A stretch of DNA of 64,000 bases from Thermodesulfatator indicus DSM 15286 (lineage in GTDB: Bacteria > Desulfobacterota > Thermodesulfobacteria > Thermodesulfobacteriales > Thermodesulfatatoraceae), in NCBI RefSeq assembly GCF_000217795.1, contig NC_015681.1:1355244-1419243 (forward strand). Direction: 5' to 3'. The position numbers and the translations under genes were made by a program. Of this stretch, positions 1-9,036 are shown piece by piece. Below the pieces are notes generated by a model. The model ran no database searches, was not told the origin of the DNA, and saw nothing but the letters and a program-made list of their open reading frames with translations. How positions within the stretch are numbered: the stretch's first letter is position 1; each line of letters opens with the position of its first letter.

Positions 1-990
1 TGCAGCATCAGCAATGGCATCTTGTTCTTTGAGATACATAAATAATTCAAATTTATCCACCGGAAGAATTATTCCGTGAGGAAGATGGCCGCGAATATTT
101 TTCTTCAATGAGTCAGCTTCGCGTTCAATTTGAACCAGATCCGTATAAATTTTGTGGCAAGCTTCTAAATTTTTTTGAAAGAATACTTCAAGGGCTTTGG
201 GGAGCATATTCACGCAGCGAATAACCAGTCGGGCATGTTCTTCAAGTAAATCAAAGAGATCTTTCTTCTCTATAACCTCTTTTCGTTTCGAAATTTCAAA
301 TTTTTCCTCTTTGATTTCGCTTATATAAGACTCACAAATTTCTGTATGTCTAATTATGCGACCTTCTACAAGAAAAACTACCTCTTCGGAAATGTTTGTG
401 GCTAAATCTGCTACTCTTTCAAGATTCTGGATAGCAATAATATAATCAACACCCATATCTATTATTTGGGGGTTAGATTTCATACACTCAATAACTTGGC
501 CAATAAGAACATTTTGAAAATCATCAACTTTCCCGTCTCTAAGACAAACAGCACAAGCCTTTTCAGGATCTTGAGTCACAAAGGCTTCTAAGGCTCCGTC
601 GAGCATCCCTAAGGCCTCTTTGGCCATATCACTTAAATCTACCGGGCAGGTAAAAACTCCTCTTTTGACGATATCTTCTACTCTTTCGGCGATATTTACT
701 GCCTGGTCTCCTAAGCGTTCTAAGTCACGTATCATGCTCATGGCGGAAGTTATAAAACGCAAATCTCTAGCCAGGGGATGATGAAGAGCCAGTATTTTCA
801 TACAAAAAACAAGAATTTCATTTTCTATGGCGTCTATTTTGTGGTCTTGCTTTATAACCCGTTTGGCTAGTTCAGGGTCTCTTTCTTCAAAGGCCTTTAC
901 CGCCGTACGTACAGACTCAGAAACTAGACGACACATTTCTAAGAGATAACGTTTAAGTTCTTGTAGATCTTTTTGAAGATGAATATTCAT
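1..990 (-). CDS. phoU: PhoU-like phosphate regulator fused to DUF47 domain (partial, 3' end outside window)
   Basis: At least 330 residues are encoded, open through the window edge. Residues 1 to about 215 form the two-repeat helical PhoU fold, with the metal-binding ExxxD motifs ERLGD (91-95) and ERVAD (191-195). PhoU normally ends near residue 220. Here the chain continues into a region around 250-330 with an IEREADSLKKNIRGHLP segment that closely matches the DUF47/Pit-accessory family, itself PhoU-related. A GGAGG Shine-Dalgarno lies 7 bases before the ATG. It is the first-named partner of the pst genes, which lie upstream of it on the same strand, so it probably restrains PstSCAB uptake or PhoR signalling. 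The DUF47 extension is the odd feature. The C-terminus cannot be seen. Confidence 0.88.
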   Translation of the reverse strand, partial: MNIHLQKDLQELKRYLLEMCRLVSESVRTAVKAFEERDPELAKRVIKQDHKIDAIENEILVFCMKILALHHPLARDLRFITSAMSMIRDLERLGDQAVNIAERVEDIVKRGVFTCPVDLSDMAKEALGMLDGALEAFVTQDPEKACAVCLRDGKVDDFQNVLIGQVIECMKSNPQIIDMGVDYIIAIQNLERVADLATNISEEVVFLVEGRIIRHTEICESYISEIKEEKFEISKRKEVIEKKDLFDLLEEHARLVIRCVNMLPKALEVFFQKNLEACHKIYTDLVQIEREADSLKKNIRGHLPHGIILPVDKFELFMYLKEQDAIADAA

Positions 991-1035
991 AAAAGGCCTC
1001 CAATTTAGGCTTATAAAATTCCATTTTATGATTAT

Positions 1036-1800
1036 TTAGCTAAATTTTCCAGTTAAATATTCTTCGGTGCGTGGGTCTTTCGGATTAGTAAACATCTCCG
1101 CTGTAGGGCCAAACTCTACTAGTTCTCCTAAATAGAAAAAGGCTGAATAGTCTGACACTCGTCCAGCTTGGGGCATATTATGGGTTACGATGACGATAGT
1201 TACTGATTTTTTTAGCTCAACGATTAAGTTCTCTATTTGTAGGGTGGCTTTAGGGTCAAGGGCAGAGGTGGGCTCATCCATGAGCAGGACTTCTGGGTTT
1301 ACGGCTAAAGCACGAGCAATACATAAGCGTTGCTGCTGTCCACCAGAGAGAAAAGTCCCTCGTCTATGAAGAATATCCTTTACTTCATCCCACAAAGCGG
1401 CTTTGCGTAAGGCCTCTTCGCAAATACGGTCAGCTTCTTCTTTTTTGAGGCGGATCCCCAGGAGTTTGTATCCGGCCAGCACATTGTCATAAATAGTCAT
1501 AGTGGGGAAAGGATTAGGCTTTTGAAAAACCATTCCTACTTTACGTCTTACGAGAATAGGATCCATCTCAAGGATATCCTGATCTCTTAAAAATATTTTT
1601 CCTGAGTACCAGGCTCCAGGGGTGAGCTCGTGGAGACGATTAAAACACCGCAAAATGGTGGTCTTGCCGCAGCCAGAAGGCCCCATGAAAGCGGTAACTT
1701 TTTTTTCAGGTATAGACATAGATACATGTTTAACGGCCATAAAATCGCCATAGTAGGCACAGAGATCTTCCACACGAAAGATGGGGTTTTCAATGCTCAT
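1036..1800 (-). CDS. pstB: Phosphate ABC transporter ATP-binding protein PstB
   Basis: This 254-residue cytoplasmic ATPase powers high-affinity phosphate import through PstA/PstC. The sequence shows Walker [10 protein letters not shown] (40-48), the Q-loop (about 93), the ABC signature LSGGQQQR (151-158) and Walker B VLLMDEP (171-177) followed by the D-loop SALD. Length and the [14 protein letters not shown] segment are typical of PstB rather than of other ABC families. A strong AGGAGG precedes the ATG. It lies between pstA (8-base gap) and phoU on the same strand, so it is part of a pstC-pstA-pstB-phoU operon. No PstS binding-protein gene adjoins the operon in this window. Confidence 0.97.
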   Translation of the reverse strand: MSIENPIFRVEDLCAYYGDFMAVKHVSMSIPEKKVTAFMGPSGCGKTTILRCFNRLHELTPGAWYSGKIFLRDQDILEMDPILVRRKVGMVFQKPNPFPTMTIYDNVLAGYKLLGIRLKKEEADRICEEALRKAALWDEVKDILHRRGTFLSGGQQQRLCIARALAVNPEVLLMDEPTSALDPKATLQIENLIVELKKSVTIVIVTHNMPQAGRVSDYSAFFYLGELVEFGPTAEMFTNPKDPRTEEYLTGKFS

Positions 1801-1808
1801 TTCGCCTC

Positions 1809-2669
1809 CTATTTTTCACCCGCTACCCGACGGGCCAATATTCTTGATGCGATATTTAGCAGAAGAACGATAGTGATTAGGACAATTGAAGCTCCCCAGG
1901 CCTGTTGCCACCAGTCTTCATACGGACTCATAGAATAATTGAATATGAGCAAAGGCAACGCATTCATCGGTTCCAGAGGGTTATAAGTCATAAAAGGATT
2001 ACCAAAGGCGGTAAAAAGTAGAGGGGCTGTTTCTCCAGCAATACGCGCTACAGCTATCAATACTCCTGTGGTTACGCCAACCATGCCAGTTGGCAAAACC
2101 ACCTTTAAAACTGTGCGCCAGTAAGGCACTCCCAGAGCGAGGGAAGCCTCCCTCAAAATATTTGGAACCAGGCGTAAAACCTCTTCAGTAGTGCGCACTA
2201 CTACCGGAATCATCATAATGGCGAGAGCCACTGAACCTGATAAAGCAGAAAACTTGCCCATAGGTTTAACTACCCAGGCGTAAGCAATGATACCGATAAC
2301 GATAGATGGAACTCCTTGGAAAATATCCGCACACATTCTAACCAGGTGGGCAAATTTGGATTCCTTGCCGTACTCGGAAAGATAAATGCCTGCCATTATG
2401 GAAAGAGGAACTCCCATAAGAGAGGCCAGGCCAACAATAATGAAAGTACCCACAATGGCGTTTTTGATACCGCCGCCTGGCTCTCCAGGAGGGGCCGGAA
2501 GATTGAGAAAAAAGTCAATGCTTAGACTGCTTATGCCTTTTTGAAAGAGCTGAAAAAGTATTATGAAAAGGGGAATAGCTGGAATTATGGCCAAAATGGC
2601 TATAGTAGCCAGAATTATTTGATTTTTAGTCTTTCGCCACTGGTATTTAACATTGTTAACGTTGTTCAT
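1809..2669 (-). CDS. pstA: Phosphate ABC transporter permease PstA
   Basis: A 286-residue inner-membrane permease with about six transmembrane helices, the first at roughly 18-40. The cytoplasmic EAA coupling loop, [21 protein letters not shown], sits near 173-193 and is where PstB docks. The [17 protein letters not shown] stretch (about 208-224) is typical of PstA. It is packed 2 bases from pstC and 8 bases from pstB, which indicates co-transcription. It forms the phosphate channel with PstC. Confidence 0.96.
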   Translation of the reverse strand: MNNVNNVKYQWRKTKNQIILATIAILAIIPAIPLFIILFQLFQKGISSLSIDFFLNLPAPPGEPGGGIKNAIVGTFIIVGLASLMGVPLSIMAGIYLSEYGKESKFAHLVRMCADIFQGVPSIVIGIIAYAWVVKPMGKFSALSGSVALAIMMIPVVVRTTEEVLRLVPNILREASLALGVPYWRTVLKVVLPTGMVGVTTGVLIAVARIAGETAPLLFTAFGNPFMTYNPLEPMNALPLLIFNYSMSPYEDWWQQAWGASIVLITIVLLLNIASRILARRVAGEK

Positions 2670-2671
2670 GT

Positions 2672-3562
2672 TTACACCCTAGTTTTAATAATAAAGACAC
2701 GAGCAATAAGATTTACTAAAACCGTGATGATAAAAAGAAGAAGCCCTATTTCTACAAGCACAGCCAGGTGTAGCCCTTGTGCTTCGTTAAACTCATTGGC
2801 AATAACACTGGCCATAGTGTTTCCTAAATCCCAGATACTTGAAGGGATAGTTGACTTGTTTCCGATTACCATGGTAACAGCCATGGTTTCCCCAAGGGCT
2901 CTTCCTAGGGCCAGTACAATGCCTGCTACTATGCCTGACTTGGCGTATGGAAGGATAACGCCTCTAATTGTTTCCCAGCGAGTGGCTCCCAGACCATAAG
3001 CGGCTTCTTTTAAATCATTAGGACAAAGTTTTATTACATCGCGAGCCACTGAAAGGGCATAAGGCAAAATCATAATGGCCAAAACCAAAGAAGCCGTAAA
3101 AATTCCAAGGCCGTAAGGAGGAGCACCAATTTTCATTTCGAGTTTTCTGATTATGGGGACGAGGAAGAAAAGGGCCCAGAGACCGTAAATTACTGAAGGA
3201 ATTCCGGCTAGAAGTTCCATTATGAAAGAAACTGGTTCAGCTATTTTTTTAGGGGCTAGTTCTCCCAAAAATATTGCTCCGGCGAGAGCAAAAGGGGCGG
3301 CTATAAGCAAGGCTAGAAACGAGGTGAGTAGAGTCCCTACGATAAAAGGTAAAGCGCCATACTTGTTGGCTAGAGGGTTCCAGTCAGTACTCCAGATAAA
3401 ACTTAAACCATAATGTTTAATGGCCGGCCAGGACTGGATTATCAATGTTATTAAAGAAGCAATAATCAACAAAATAACTATAAGCCCTGACCCAATGGCC
3501 AAATACCTAAATACATCATCCCAGATTTTTAATGGTGGAGATAGATTTTTATCGTTCATCAT
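2672..3562 (-). CDS. pstC: Phosphate ABC transporter permease PstC
   Basis: A 296-residue permease with a first transmembrane helix at about 22-43, followed by five more. The EAA loop KEAAYGLGATRWETIRGVILP covers about 185-205, and GRALGETMAVTMVIGN is the characteristic PstC motif. It is the first gene of the minus-strand operon. Upstream is a 67-bp gap to a divergent DUF362 gene, so the operon promoter must lie there or inside that gap. Two adjacent ATG codons exist at the start, and the Shine-Dalgarno is weak. The usual first gene, pstS, is absent here and must lie elsewhere. Confidence 0.96.
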   Translation of the reverse strand: MMNDKNLSPPLKIWDDVFRYLAIGSGLIVILLIIASLITLIIQSWPAIKHYGLSFIWSTDWNPLANKYGALPFIVGTLLTSFLALLIAAPFALAGAIFLGELAPKKIAEPVSFIMELLAGIPSVIYGLWALFFLVPIIRKLEMKIGAPPYGLGIFTASLVLAIMILPYALSVARDVIKLCPNDLKEAAYGLGATRWETIRGVILPYAKSGIVAGIVLALGRALGETMAVTMVIGNKSTIPSSIWDLGNTMASVIANEFNEAQGLHLAVLVEIGLLLFIITVLVNLIARVFIIKTRV

Positions 3563-3629
3563 GGTCCATAATATAAATAAAAAGCTAGGTTTAGTTGTTA
3601 CAAAAATTTGACAATTTGGAGGTTTTCTG

Positions 3630-4742
3630 ATGGCAACTAAAGTTTATTTTACGGACTTAAAAGTAGATAATAAAAAGAGCCTGCTGGAAAAAATTCCCAA
3701 ACTTTTAGAACCTTTTAATTTAGCCGAACGTTTTCGCCAAAATTCTTTAGTGGCGGTAAAACTTCACTTTGGTGAATGGGGAAATCTGGCCCATCTTCGA
3801 CCCCAGTGGGCTAGAAAAGTGGTTGAAGTCCTTAAAGGCCTTTCAGTTAAGCCTTTTCTTACGGATACCAACACCCTTTACAAAGGTAGCCGCTCTGACG
3901 CCGTCTCTCATATTGAGACCGCTATTGCCAATGGATTTGATTTTGCGGTAGTAAAGGCTCCAGTGATTATTGCGGACGGTTTACGGGGTAATTCTTACGA
4001 ACTGATAAAGCTTGATCTTCCGGTCTTGAAAGAATTTTACATAGCCAAAGAAATTTACCGGGCCGATGGTCTAGTGGTGCTTACTCATTTTAAAGGTCAC
4101 GAGCTTTCTGGCTTTGGAGGCACTATAAAAAACCTGGCTATGGGAGGAGCGGCCCGTAAAGGCAAACTTCAGCAACATTCAACTCTTACTCCCAAAGTTA
4201 ATAAACGTTTGTGCGCAGGTTGTGGCACTTGCCTTGAATTTTGTCCGGTAGAGGCGCCAGAGCTGGCCGTGGGAGCCAAAAAGAAACGTTTCCGCATTAA
4301 CCCTAAAAAATGTATTGGCTGCGGGGAATGTATCGCCGTATGTCCTAAAGGAGCCATTAAAGTACAATGGAATGAACAGGCCGTGCCTTTTATGAAGAAA
4401 ATGGCCGAATACGCCTATGCTGTTCTTTCTAATAAACAGGGGCGAGCGGTTTTTTTGAATTTTATCATGGATGTTTCTCCTGCCTGTGATTGCCATCACT
4501 ACAACGACTATCCGGTGGTGAGAAATATCGGTATTTTGGCCTCTGATGATCCGGTAGCCATTGATCAGGCTTCAGTGGAGCTGGTAAACGCCGAGCCTTC
4601 TCTTCCTGGAGCAAAGATATGCGCCGATCCAGGAGAAGATAAGTTTAAGAGTTTATACCCTAAAGTAGATTGGGAAATTCAGCTAGCTCATGCCGAAGAA
4701 ATAGGTTTGGGAACGAGAGATTACGAACTCGTGAGAGTATGA
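3630..4742 (+). CDS. DUF362 domain protein with two 4Fe-4S clusters
   Basis: This 370-residue protein has an N-terminal DUF362 domain (about 1-180) and a bacterial ferredoxin insert with two complete CxxCxxCxxxCP motifs at Cys195/198/201/205 and Cys228/231/234/238. DUF362 resumes after it, with the ILASDDPVAIDQASVELV segment. No signal peptide is seen, so it is probably cytoplasmic. The clusters suggest an electron-transfer role, but the substrate of DUF362 proteins is not established. It is divergent from pstC and overlaps the following Mut7-C gene by ATGA, so the two are translationally coupled. GGAGG sits before the ATG. Confidence 0.9.
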   Translation: MATKVYFTDLKVDNKKSLLEKIPKLLEPFNLAERFRQNSLVAVKLHFGEWGNLAHLRPQWARKVVEVLKGLSVKPFLTDTNTLYKGSRSDAVSHIETAIANGFDFAVVKAPVIIADGLRGNSYELIKLDLPVLKEFYIAKEIYRADGLVVLTHFKGHELSGFGGTIKNLAMGGAARKGKLQQHSTLTPKVNKRLCAGCGTCLEFCPVEAPELAVGAKKKRFRINPKKCIGCGECIAVCPKGAIKVQWNEQAVPFMKKMAEYAYAVLSNKQGRAVFLNFIMDVSPACDCHHYNDYPVVRNIGILASDDPVAIDQASVELVNAEPSLPGAKICADPGEDKFKSLYPKVDWEIQLAHAEEIGLGTRDYELVRV

Positions 4743-5188
4743 AAAAACTCATTGCCGATAAAACCGTTGGTAAGCTTGCCAAGTGGTTGCGCATTTTAGG
4801 TATCCCTTGTGAAATGCAAGAAATTAAGAGCTTAAAGGAAATTCCGAAAGAAGCTATTTTATTTACCCGTTCAAGGCGGATTGCCTCTTCCCAAACAATC
4901 TTGCTGGAAAGCGATAAAGTGGAAGAACAGCTTAAATTTGTTTTTGAAAAACTTCCTGAACTTAAAGGTCAAATCAAGCCTTTTAGCCTTTGTCTCAGGT
5001 GTAACCAAAAGCTTGAGCCAGTTTCTAAAGAAGAAGTCTTCGGCCTGGTGCCTGACTATATCTATGAAACCTTTGGGTACTTTAAACGTTGCCCGCTATG
5101 TGGGCGTATTTACTGGCCAGGTAGTCATCAAAAGCGTATGTCATCTGCGCTTAAGTCTATTCTTGCGGTGAAGGAGGCTCAGGAGTAA
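4739..5188 (+). CDS. Mut7-C RNase domain protein (PIN-like)
   Basis: The ATG overlaps the DUF362 stop codon (ATGA) and gives a 149-residue protein; an in-frame upstream extension inside DUF362 is not convincing. The N-terminus ADKTVGKLAKWLRILGI matches the Mut7-C family, which has a PIN-like RNase core, and Asp7 is in the expected acidic position. A C-terminal zinc ribbon uses Cys85/88 and Cys118/121. In many relatives the middle motif reads TRDRR; here it is TRSRR (43-47), so one expected acidic residue is Ser45. Activity is therefore uncertain. Its 3' end overlaps the convergent DUF4198 gene by 32 bases. Confidence 0.82.
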   Translation: MKKLIADKTVGKLAKWLRILGIPCEMQEIKSLKEIPKEAILFTRSRRIASSQTILLESDKVEEQLKFVFEKLPELKGQIKPFSLCLRCNQKLEPVSKEEVFGLVPDYIYETFGYFKRCPLCGRIYWPGSHQKRMSSALKSILAVKEAQE

Positions 5189-6002
5189 GAACAGGTGCTT
5201 TTTCGGGAAGTTTGAAAGGTTTGCCTACGTAAAGCCAGAAAGAAGTTCTCAAAAATAAGGGATAGCTAGTATTTCCTATCATGTGTTTCCCGTAAGGTAT
5301 TTTGGCGGTTATTAGCCACCAGCCATCTTGAGGAAAGCCTATACTGAACTCGCCGTTCTCATCCGTATAAAGAGAAAAATACATCCGCGGGGTATCCCTT
5401 TTACCAAATTTATCTTTGGGGAGTTTATCAGGAGAAAGATAAACGCCGTTAAACCGAACGACCTGTACAAACACTTTGGGGGCGGGTTTCCCCTCAAACA
5501 AGATTTGGCCTCTAAAGATCTGGCCAACAGAAAGCCCGTAAGGGCGGGTCATGGGTACTATTTCAAATTTTTGCTCGAGAATTTGCCCCCAGCCCTTTTC
5601 TTCTTCTACGTGTAATGGAACTTTAACTATCTCCTGCCACACTTCACCGATAGCGGGCATAAGAGTTGGCTGAGTGATGAATAAGAAATAATAATCCCCT
5701 GCCAGAGTGGGGACATATTTGACTTTCCAGGCAAAACGCTTTTTCCCGGTGGAAAAATCCTTGAACATTACCCGCACAAAAGCCAGGGGTTCTGTTTTTT
5801 TGTCCGGTCTAAAGACTTTACCCTTGGGGGCTTTGAGGTCATAGACTATTCCCTGGAAGGGCTCTGTTCGCAGGACAAAAAACTGTATCTCCTGGCCCTT
5901 TAAGGCATATCCCTGGCCTTTAGGGTCAAACACCGTAAGAAAATAGCCCCAACTCGAGCTTACCCAGCAGAATACTAAAAGAAAAACAATGAGTGTGCGC
6001 AT
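5157..6002 (-). CDS. Exported DUF4198-like protein
   Basis: A 281-residue protein with a clear N-terminal signal peptide (about residues 1-19, ending SSSWG). The rest is beta-rich, and the TDENGEFSIGFPQDGWWLITAKI segment is typical of DUF4198 proteins, some of which are linked to metal uptake. Its likely place is the periplasm. No transporter is adjacent, so substrate and function are unknown. It converges on the Mut7-C gene with a 32-base overlap, and upstream lies a short repeat-containing gap before the serine-hydrolase gene. The family call rests on general resemblance and is moderate. Confidence 0.65.
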   Translation of the reverse strand: MRTLIVFLLVFCWVSSSWGYFLTVFDPKGQGYALKGQEIQFFVLRTEPFQGIVYDLKAPKGKVFRPDKKTEPLAFVRVMFKDFSTGKKRFAWKVKYVPTLAGDYYFLFITQPTLMPAIGEVWQEIVKVPLHVEEEKGWGQILEQKFEIVPMTRPYGLSVGQIFRGQILFEGKPAPKVFVQVVRFNGVYLSPDKLPKDKFGKRDTPRMYFSLYTDENGEFSIGFPQDGWWLITAKIPYGKHMIGNTSYPLFLRTSFWLYVGKPFKLPEKAPVLTPEPPSPQE

Positions 6003-6028
6003 CCTTTTATCCTCTTTTTCTTACAAAA

Positions 6029-6093
6029 AGAATACTTCGCTCGTGTCAGCACATAGCGACAACTAGAGAAAGCCATTACGAGCGAAGTATTCT
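6029..6093. repeat. Inverted repeat, 16-bp perfect arms
   Basis: The arms AGAATACTTCGCTCGT (6029-6044) and its exact reverse complement (6078-6093) enclose 33 bases. It lies between two minus-strand genes. The arm sequence resembles the dispersed GCTTCGCTCGCAGTGA-type repeats seen elsewhere in the window, so it is probably a diverged copy of that palindromic family. Confidence 0.8.
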
Positions 6094-6138
6094 CGCAAGG
6101 CCCAAACCTCGCTATGGCAATTTTAACTATCTTATATC

Positions 6139-7221
6139 TTAAACGGCTGAACCGACAATTTTCTTAAAGATTAAATCATGTAAGGCGGGTCGGAAAACCT
6201 TAAGTTTATTAGGCTGGCGGTGGGGATGCACCCGGTTGCTCAAAAGAAGGACGATCAACTCGTTTTCAAAGTCAATCCAGAAAGAAGTGCCGGTAAAACC
6301 AAGGTGCCCCAAGGCTTTCCTTGAGATAAATTCTCCGGCACTTGAACCTTGAGGGCTTGGTCGGTCAAAGGCTAAAGCCCAGGTGCCCGCCTCTGAGTGC
6401 CAGTTCCAGAAAAGGGAAACTATTTTTTGGGTCAAAAAATTGCGGTTTTCTCGGCCCAAATAGGCATTTAGCAAAAACAAAAGGAGCCTGAGTATTTCTT
6501 TTGCCTTACCAAATAATCCGGCGTGGCCAGCTACGCCACCTAGTACCCAGGCGTTTTCGTCGTGCACCTCGCCTTTTATGAGCTTCCCCCGCCAGGGGCA
6601 AACCTCAGTAGCGGCCGCCTGTTCTTTATCTTTAGGCCTAAAAAGAATACCCTTTGAAGAAAGCCCAAGCATTTTTAATGTGTCTTCAAAGAATTCTTCT
6701 AGAGTTTTTCCGCTAACTATTTCTATGATTCCTCCCAGAAGAATAAAGCCCAGGTCACTATAGATATGCTTTTTCCCCACCGGATAAGCCAGGGGTTCTT
6801 TAAGAATCCAGGTGATAACCAAGTCTTTACGTTTTTCTGGAGGATAAGTGATGAGTTTAACAAAATAAGGCCTGTGAGCGGGAAGGCCGGCGCTATGACT
6901 TAACAAGTTAGCTGTGGTTACTTCTTTAAACCAAAATGGCACGGAGAAAAACTCATAAAGCCTTTGGCCAAGTTCTATCTTTCCTTCAGCTAAAAGCCTC
7001 ATCAAGCAAAGGCCGGTGGCCAGAGGTTTGCTAAGAGAAGCAAGGTCATAGTACGTTTCAAGGCTAGCCTGGCGAGGGACAGGCAAAATTTCTTGCCAGC
7101 CAAAAGCTTCCATGTAAACTTCGCCAGCGTGCCACACCGCCAGTACTGCTCCGGGAAAGACCTTTTCTTTTACGCCCCGGCGCATCATTTCGGCAATTTC
7201 TTGAGGGAAGGGCTTAGGCAT
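6139..7221 (-). CDS. Beta-lactamase-family serine hydrolase (class C/esterase type)
   Basis: A 360-residue protein of the class C beta-lactamase/penicillin-binding-protein fold. The catalytic SxxK motif is Ser62-Leu-Ser-Lys65, in DLASLSKPLAT, and a YxN-like YSD lies near 155 in HIYSDLGFILLGG. The GFTGTSFWIDFENELIVLLLSNRVHP segment is typical of the C-terminal half. No signal peptide is visible, so it may act in the cytoplasm as an esterase or peptidase; the substrate is unknown. Its start overlaps the 3' end of hslO by 8 bases, so it is the last gene of a proC-hslO-hydrolase unit. Confidence 0.87.
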   Translation of the reverse strand: MPKPFPQEIAEMMRRGVKEKVFPGAVLAVWHAGEVYMEAFGWQEILPVPRQASLETYYDLASLSKPLATGLCLMRLLAEGKIELGQRLYEFFSVPFWFKEVTTANLLSHSAGLPAHRPYFVKLITYPPEKRKDLVITWILKEPLAYPVGKKHIYSDLGFILLGGIIEIVSGKTLEEFFEDTLKMLGLSSKGILFRPKDKEQAAATEVCPWRGKLIKGEVHDENAWVLGGVAGHAGLFGKAKEILRLLLFLLNAYLGRENRNFLTQKIVSLFWNWHSEAGTWALAFDRPSPQGSSAGEFISRKALGHLGFTGTSFWIDFENELIVLLLSNRVHPHRQPNKLKVFRPALHDLIFKKIVGSAV

Positions 7222-8113
7222 CTAGTTCGCGGCGGCTCTTTTCCTCAATTTGTGAAAGGAGCTTTTCAAGCTCTTCAACGGTGAAAATATATTCTCGGTT
7301 GCAGAAATCGCAGGTTATGCGGGCAGGTTCATTCTTCTTGATAAGTTCTTCTATTTCTTCAGGCCCAAGGGCGATGAGGGCCCTTTCTACCCGATCGCGA
7401 GAGCAGCGGCAGCGGTAGGCAAGGGGCCTTTTTTCTAAAATTTCCACATTATCCCGGCCAAAAATGCGATAAAGTATCTCTTCAGGGCTTAGCTCTTCTT
7501 CGCGCAATAGGCTCGTTACTGGAGGCAGTTTTTTGAGTACTTCTTCGATGTTGGCAATTTGTTCGTCAGTGGCCGCGGGAAGGGTTTGAATCAAAAAGCC
7601 GCCAGCAGCTTTTACCTGGTTGTCTGTGTCCACAAAAACACCAAGCCCCACCGCAGAGGGAATTTGCTCAGAAACTGTAAGATAGTAGCTAACGTCTTCG
7701 GCAATCTCGCCGGAAATAAGCTTGGTAGAGCCCTGGTAAGGCTCTTTTAAACCCAAATCGCGGGTCACGGAAATAAAGCCGTCTCTCCCTACGGCCTGGC
7801 CTACCAGGAGTTTCCCCTTTTGCGGGGTCAGGTGGATATTTGGTTTTTGTACCAAACCGCGTACGCTTCCTTGGGCATCAGCTTCTGCAAGCACCTCGCC
7901 TATCGGGCCACCTCCGTTTATCTGGATCATGACGCGCCCGGTTTTTAAGTCTAAGCCAAGGAGGGCAGCGGCGGTAAGGGCGCGCCCAAGAACCGCCGTG
8001 GCTGTAGGGGAAGTGCCGTGGATCTTTCTGGCTTCTTCTACAATGTCTTTGGTGTCAGCAGCAAATATACGAAAAGCCCCGTCTTTGGTCATTCCGCGAA
8101 CAGCGTAACTCAT
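7214..8113 (-). CDS. hslO: Redox-regulated chaperone Hsp33
   Basis: A 299-residue protein. The zinc-binding redox switch is complete: Cys235 and Cys237 (CRC), then Cys268 and Cys271 (CDFC) about 30 residues later. In the family these cysteines hold zinc when reduced and form disulfides on oxidative stress, activating holdase function. The N-terminal domain contains the conserved INGGGPIGEVLAEAD motif (65-79). The ATG overlaps the proC stop (TAATG), so translation is coupled to proC. Confidence 0.96.
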   Translation of the reverse strand: MSYAVRGMTKDGAFRIFAADTKDIVEEARKIHGTSPTATAVLGRALTAAALLGLDLKTGRVMIQINGGGPIGEVLAEADAQGSVRGLVQKPNIHLTPQKGKLLVGQAVGRDGFISVTRDLGLKEPYQGSTKLISGEIAEDVSYYLTVSEQIPSAVGLGVFVDTDNQVKAAGGFLIQTLPAATDEQIANIEEVLKKLPPVTSLLREEELSPEEILYRIFGRDNVEILEKRPLAYRCRCSRDRVERALIALGPEEIEELIKKNEPARITCDFCNREYIFTVEELEKLLSQIEEKSRRELDA

Positions 8114-8955
8114 TAGTTTTCCTCCTTGAGGGCTAAAAGAGTGAGTTCTTTAGAGCGATTGGCAGACTCTTCTACTGCGTCCATTACTGTGGCCTTAAAA
8201 GCGCCTTCTTCCAAAGCTTTTAAGCCACAAATGGTAGTACCACCAGGCGAGGTTACCATGCTTTTTAACTCGTATGGATTTTTGCCTGTCCCCTGCATTA
8301 ATTTCAGAGTTCCAAGTATTGTTTCTTGGGCAAGAATTTCAGCTACCGGCCGGGGAAGGCCAACTTTTACGCCGCCGTCTATCAAGGCCTCCACAAAAGC
8401 GGCTACATAAGCCGGCCCACTTCCTGAAAGCCCGGTTACCGCGTCAAAATATGTTTCAGGAAGTTCTATGGCTTTACCAAAGGCTTCCAAGAATTCTCGG
8501 GCGAGAGCCAGGTCTTCTGACGAGGTGTAGCGCCCGCCGGTGTAAACAGAAATCCCTGCCTGGACTAAGGCCGGGGTGTTGGGCATAACCCTGACCACTT
8601 TGATTTTTTCTGGAAGATGGGCTTCAAGGAGAGCTATAGGAATGCCGGCGGCAATGGAAATAATTAGATGACGCGAAGTATCCACACAAAGAGTAATCTC
8701 TTTTAAAACTTCTTTGATAATTTGTGGTTTTACCGCCAGAACTATTAAATCAGCTTCTTTTACCAGGGCACAGTTATCAAAAATAATTTTTATTCCCGGG
8801 AAGGTGTTTTTCAGGTATTCGCGGCGTTCAGGAGAAGGCTCTGAAACGATGATATTTTCTGGCAAAGCTGCCTTAGAGTCAATTAGGCCTTTGATTATGG
8901 CTGAGGCCATCTGGCCGCCACCTATAAAACCAATTTTTAAACCTTTAAGAGACAT
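8113..8955 (-). CDS. proC: Pyrroline-5-carboxylate reductase
   Basis: A 280-residue enzyme for the last step of proline synthesis, NAD(P)H-dependent reduction of pyrroline-5-carboxylate. The Rossmann glycine-rich loop is IGFIGGGQMASAI (about 8-20), and VRVMPNTPALVQAGISVY, TGLSGSGPAYV and MVTSPGGTTICGL are the family signatures. It is the first gene of the proC-hslO-serine hydrolase unit and is divergent from argH across about 80 bp. Length is normal. Confidence 0.96.
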   Translation of the reverse strand: MSLKGLKIGFIGGGQMASAIIKGLIDSKAALPENIIVSEPSPERREYLKNTFPGIKIIFDNCALVKEADLIVLAVKPQIIKEVLKEITLCVDTSRHLIISIAAGIPIALLEAHLPEKIKVVRVMPNTPALVQAGISVYTGGRYTSSEDLALAREFLEAFGKAIELPETYFDAVTGLSGSGPAYVAAFVEALIDGGVKVGLPRPVAEILAQETILGTLKLMQGTGKNPYELKSMVTSPGGTTICGLKALEEGAFKATVMDAVEESANRSKELTLLALKEEN

Positions 8956-9036
8956 AGGCCCTCCTCTTGTTTTGTGTTATTTCTTATCACTTTAAGAAAA
9001 CTTTGTTAACAACCAAAAATTTACGTGGAGGACAAA

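Noticed and set aside
1630-1938. 102-residue plus-strand frame opposite pstB/pstA
   Set aside because: It is the antisense shadow of two clear transporter genes.
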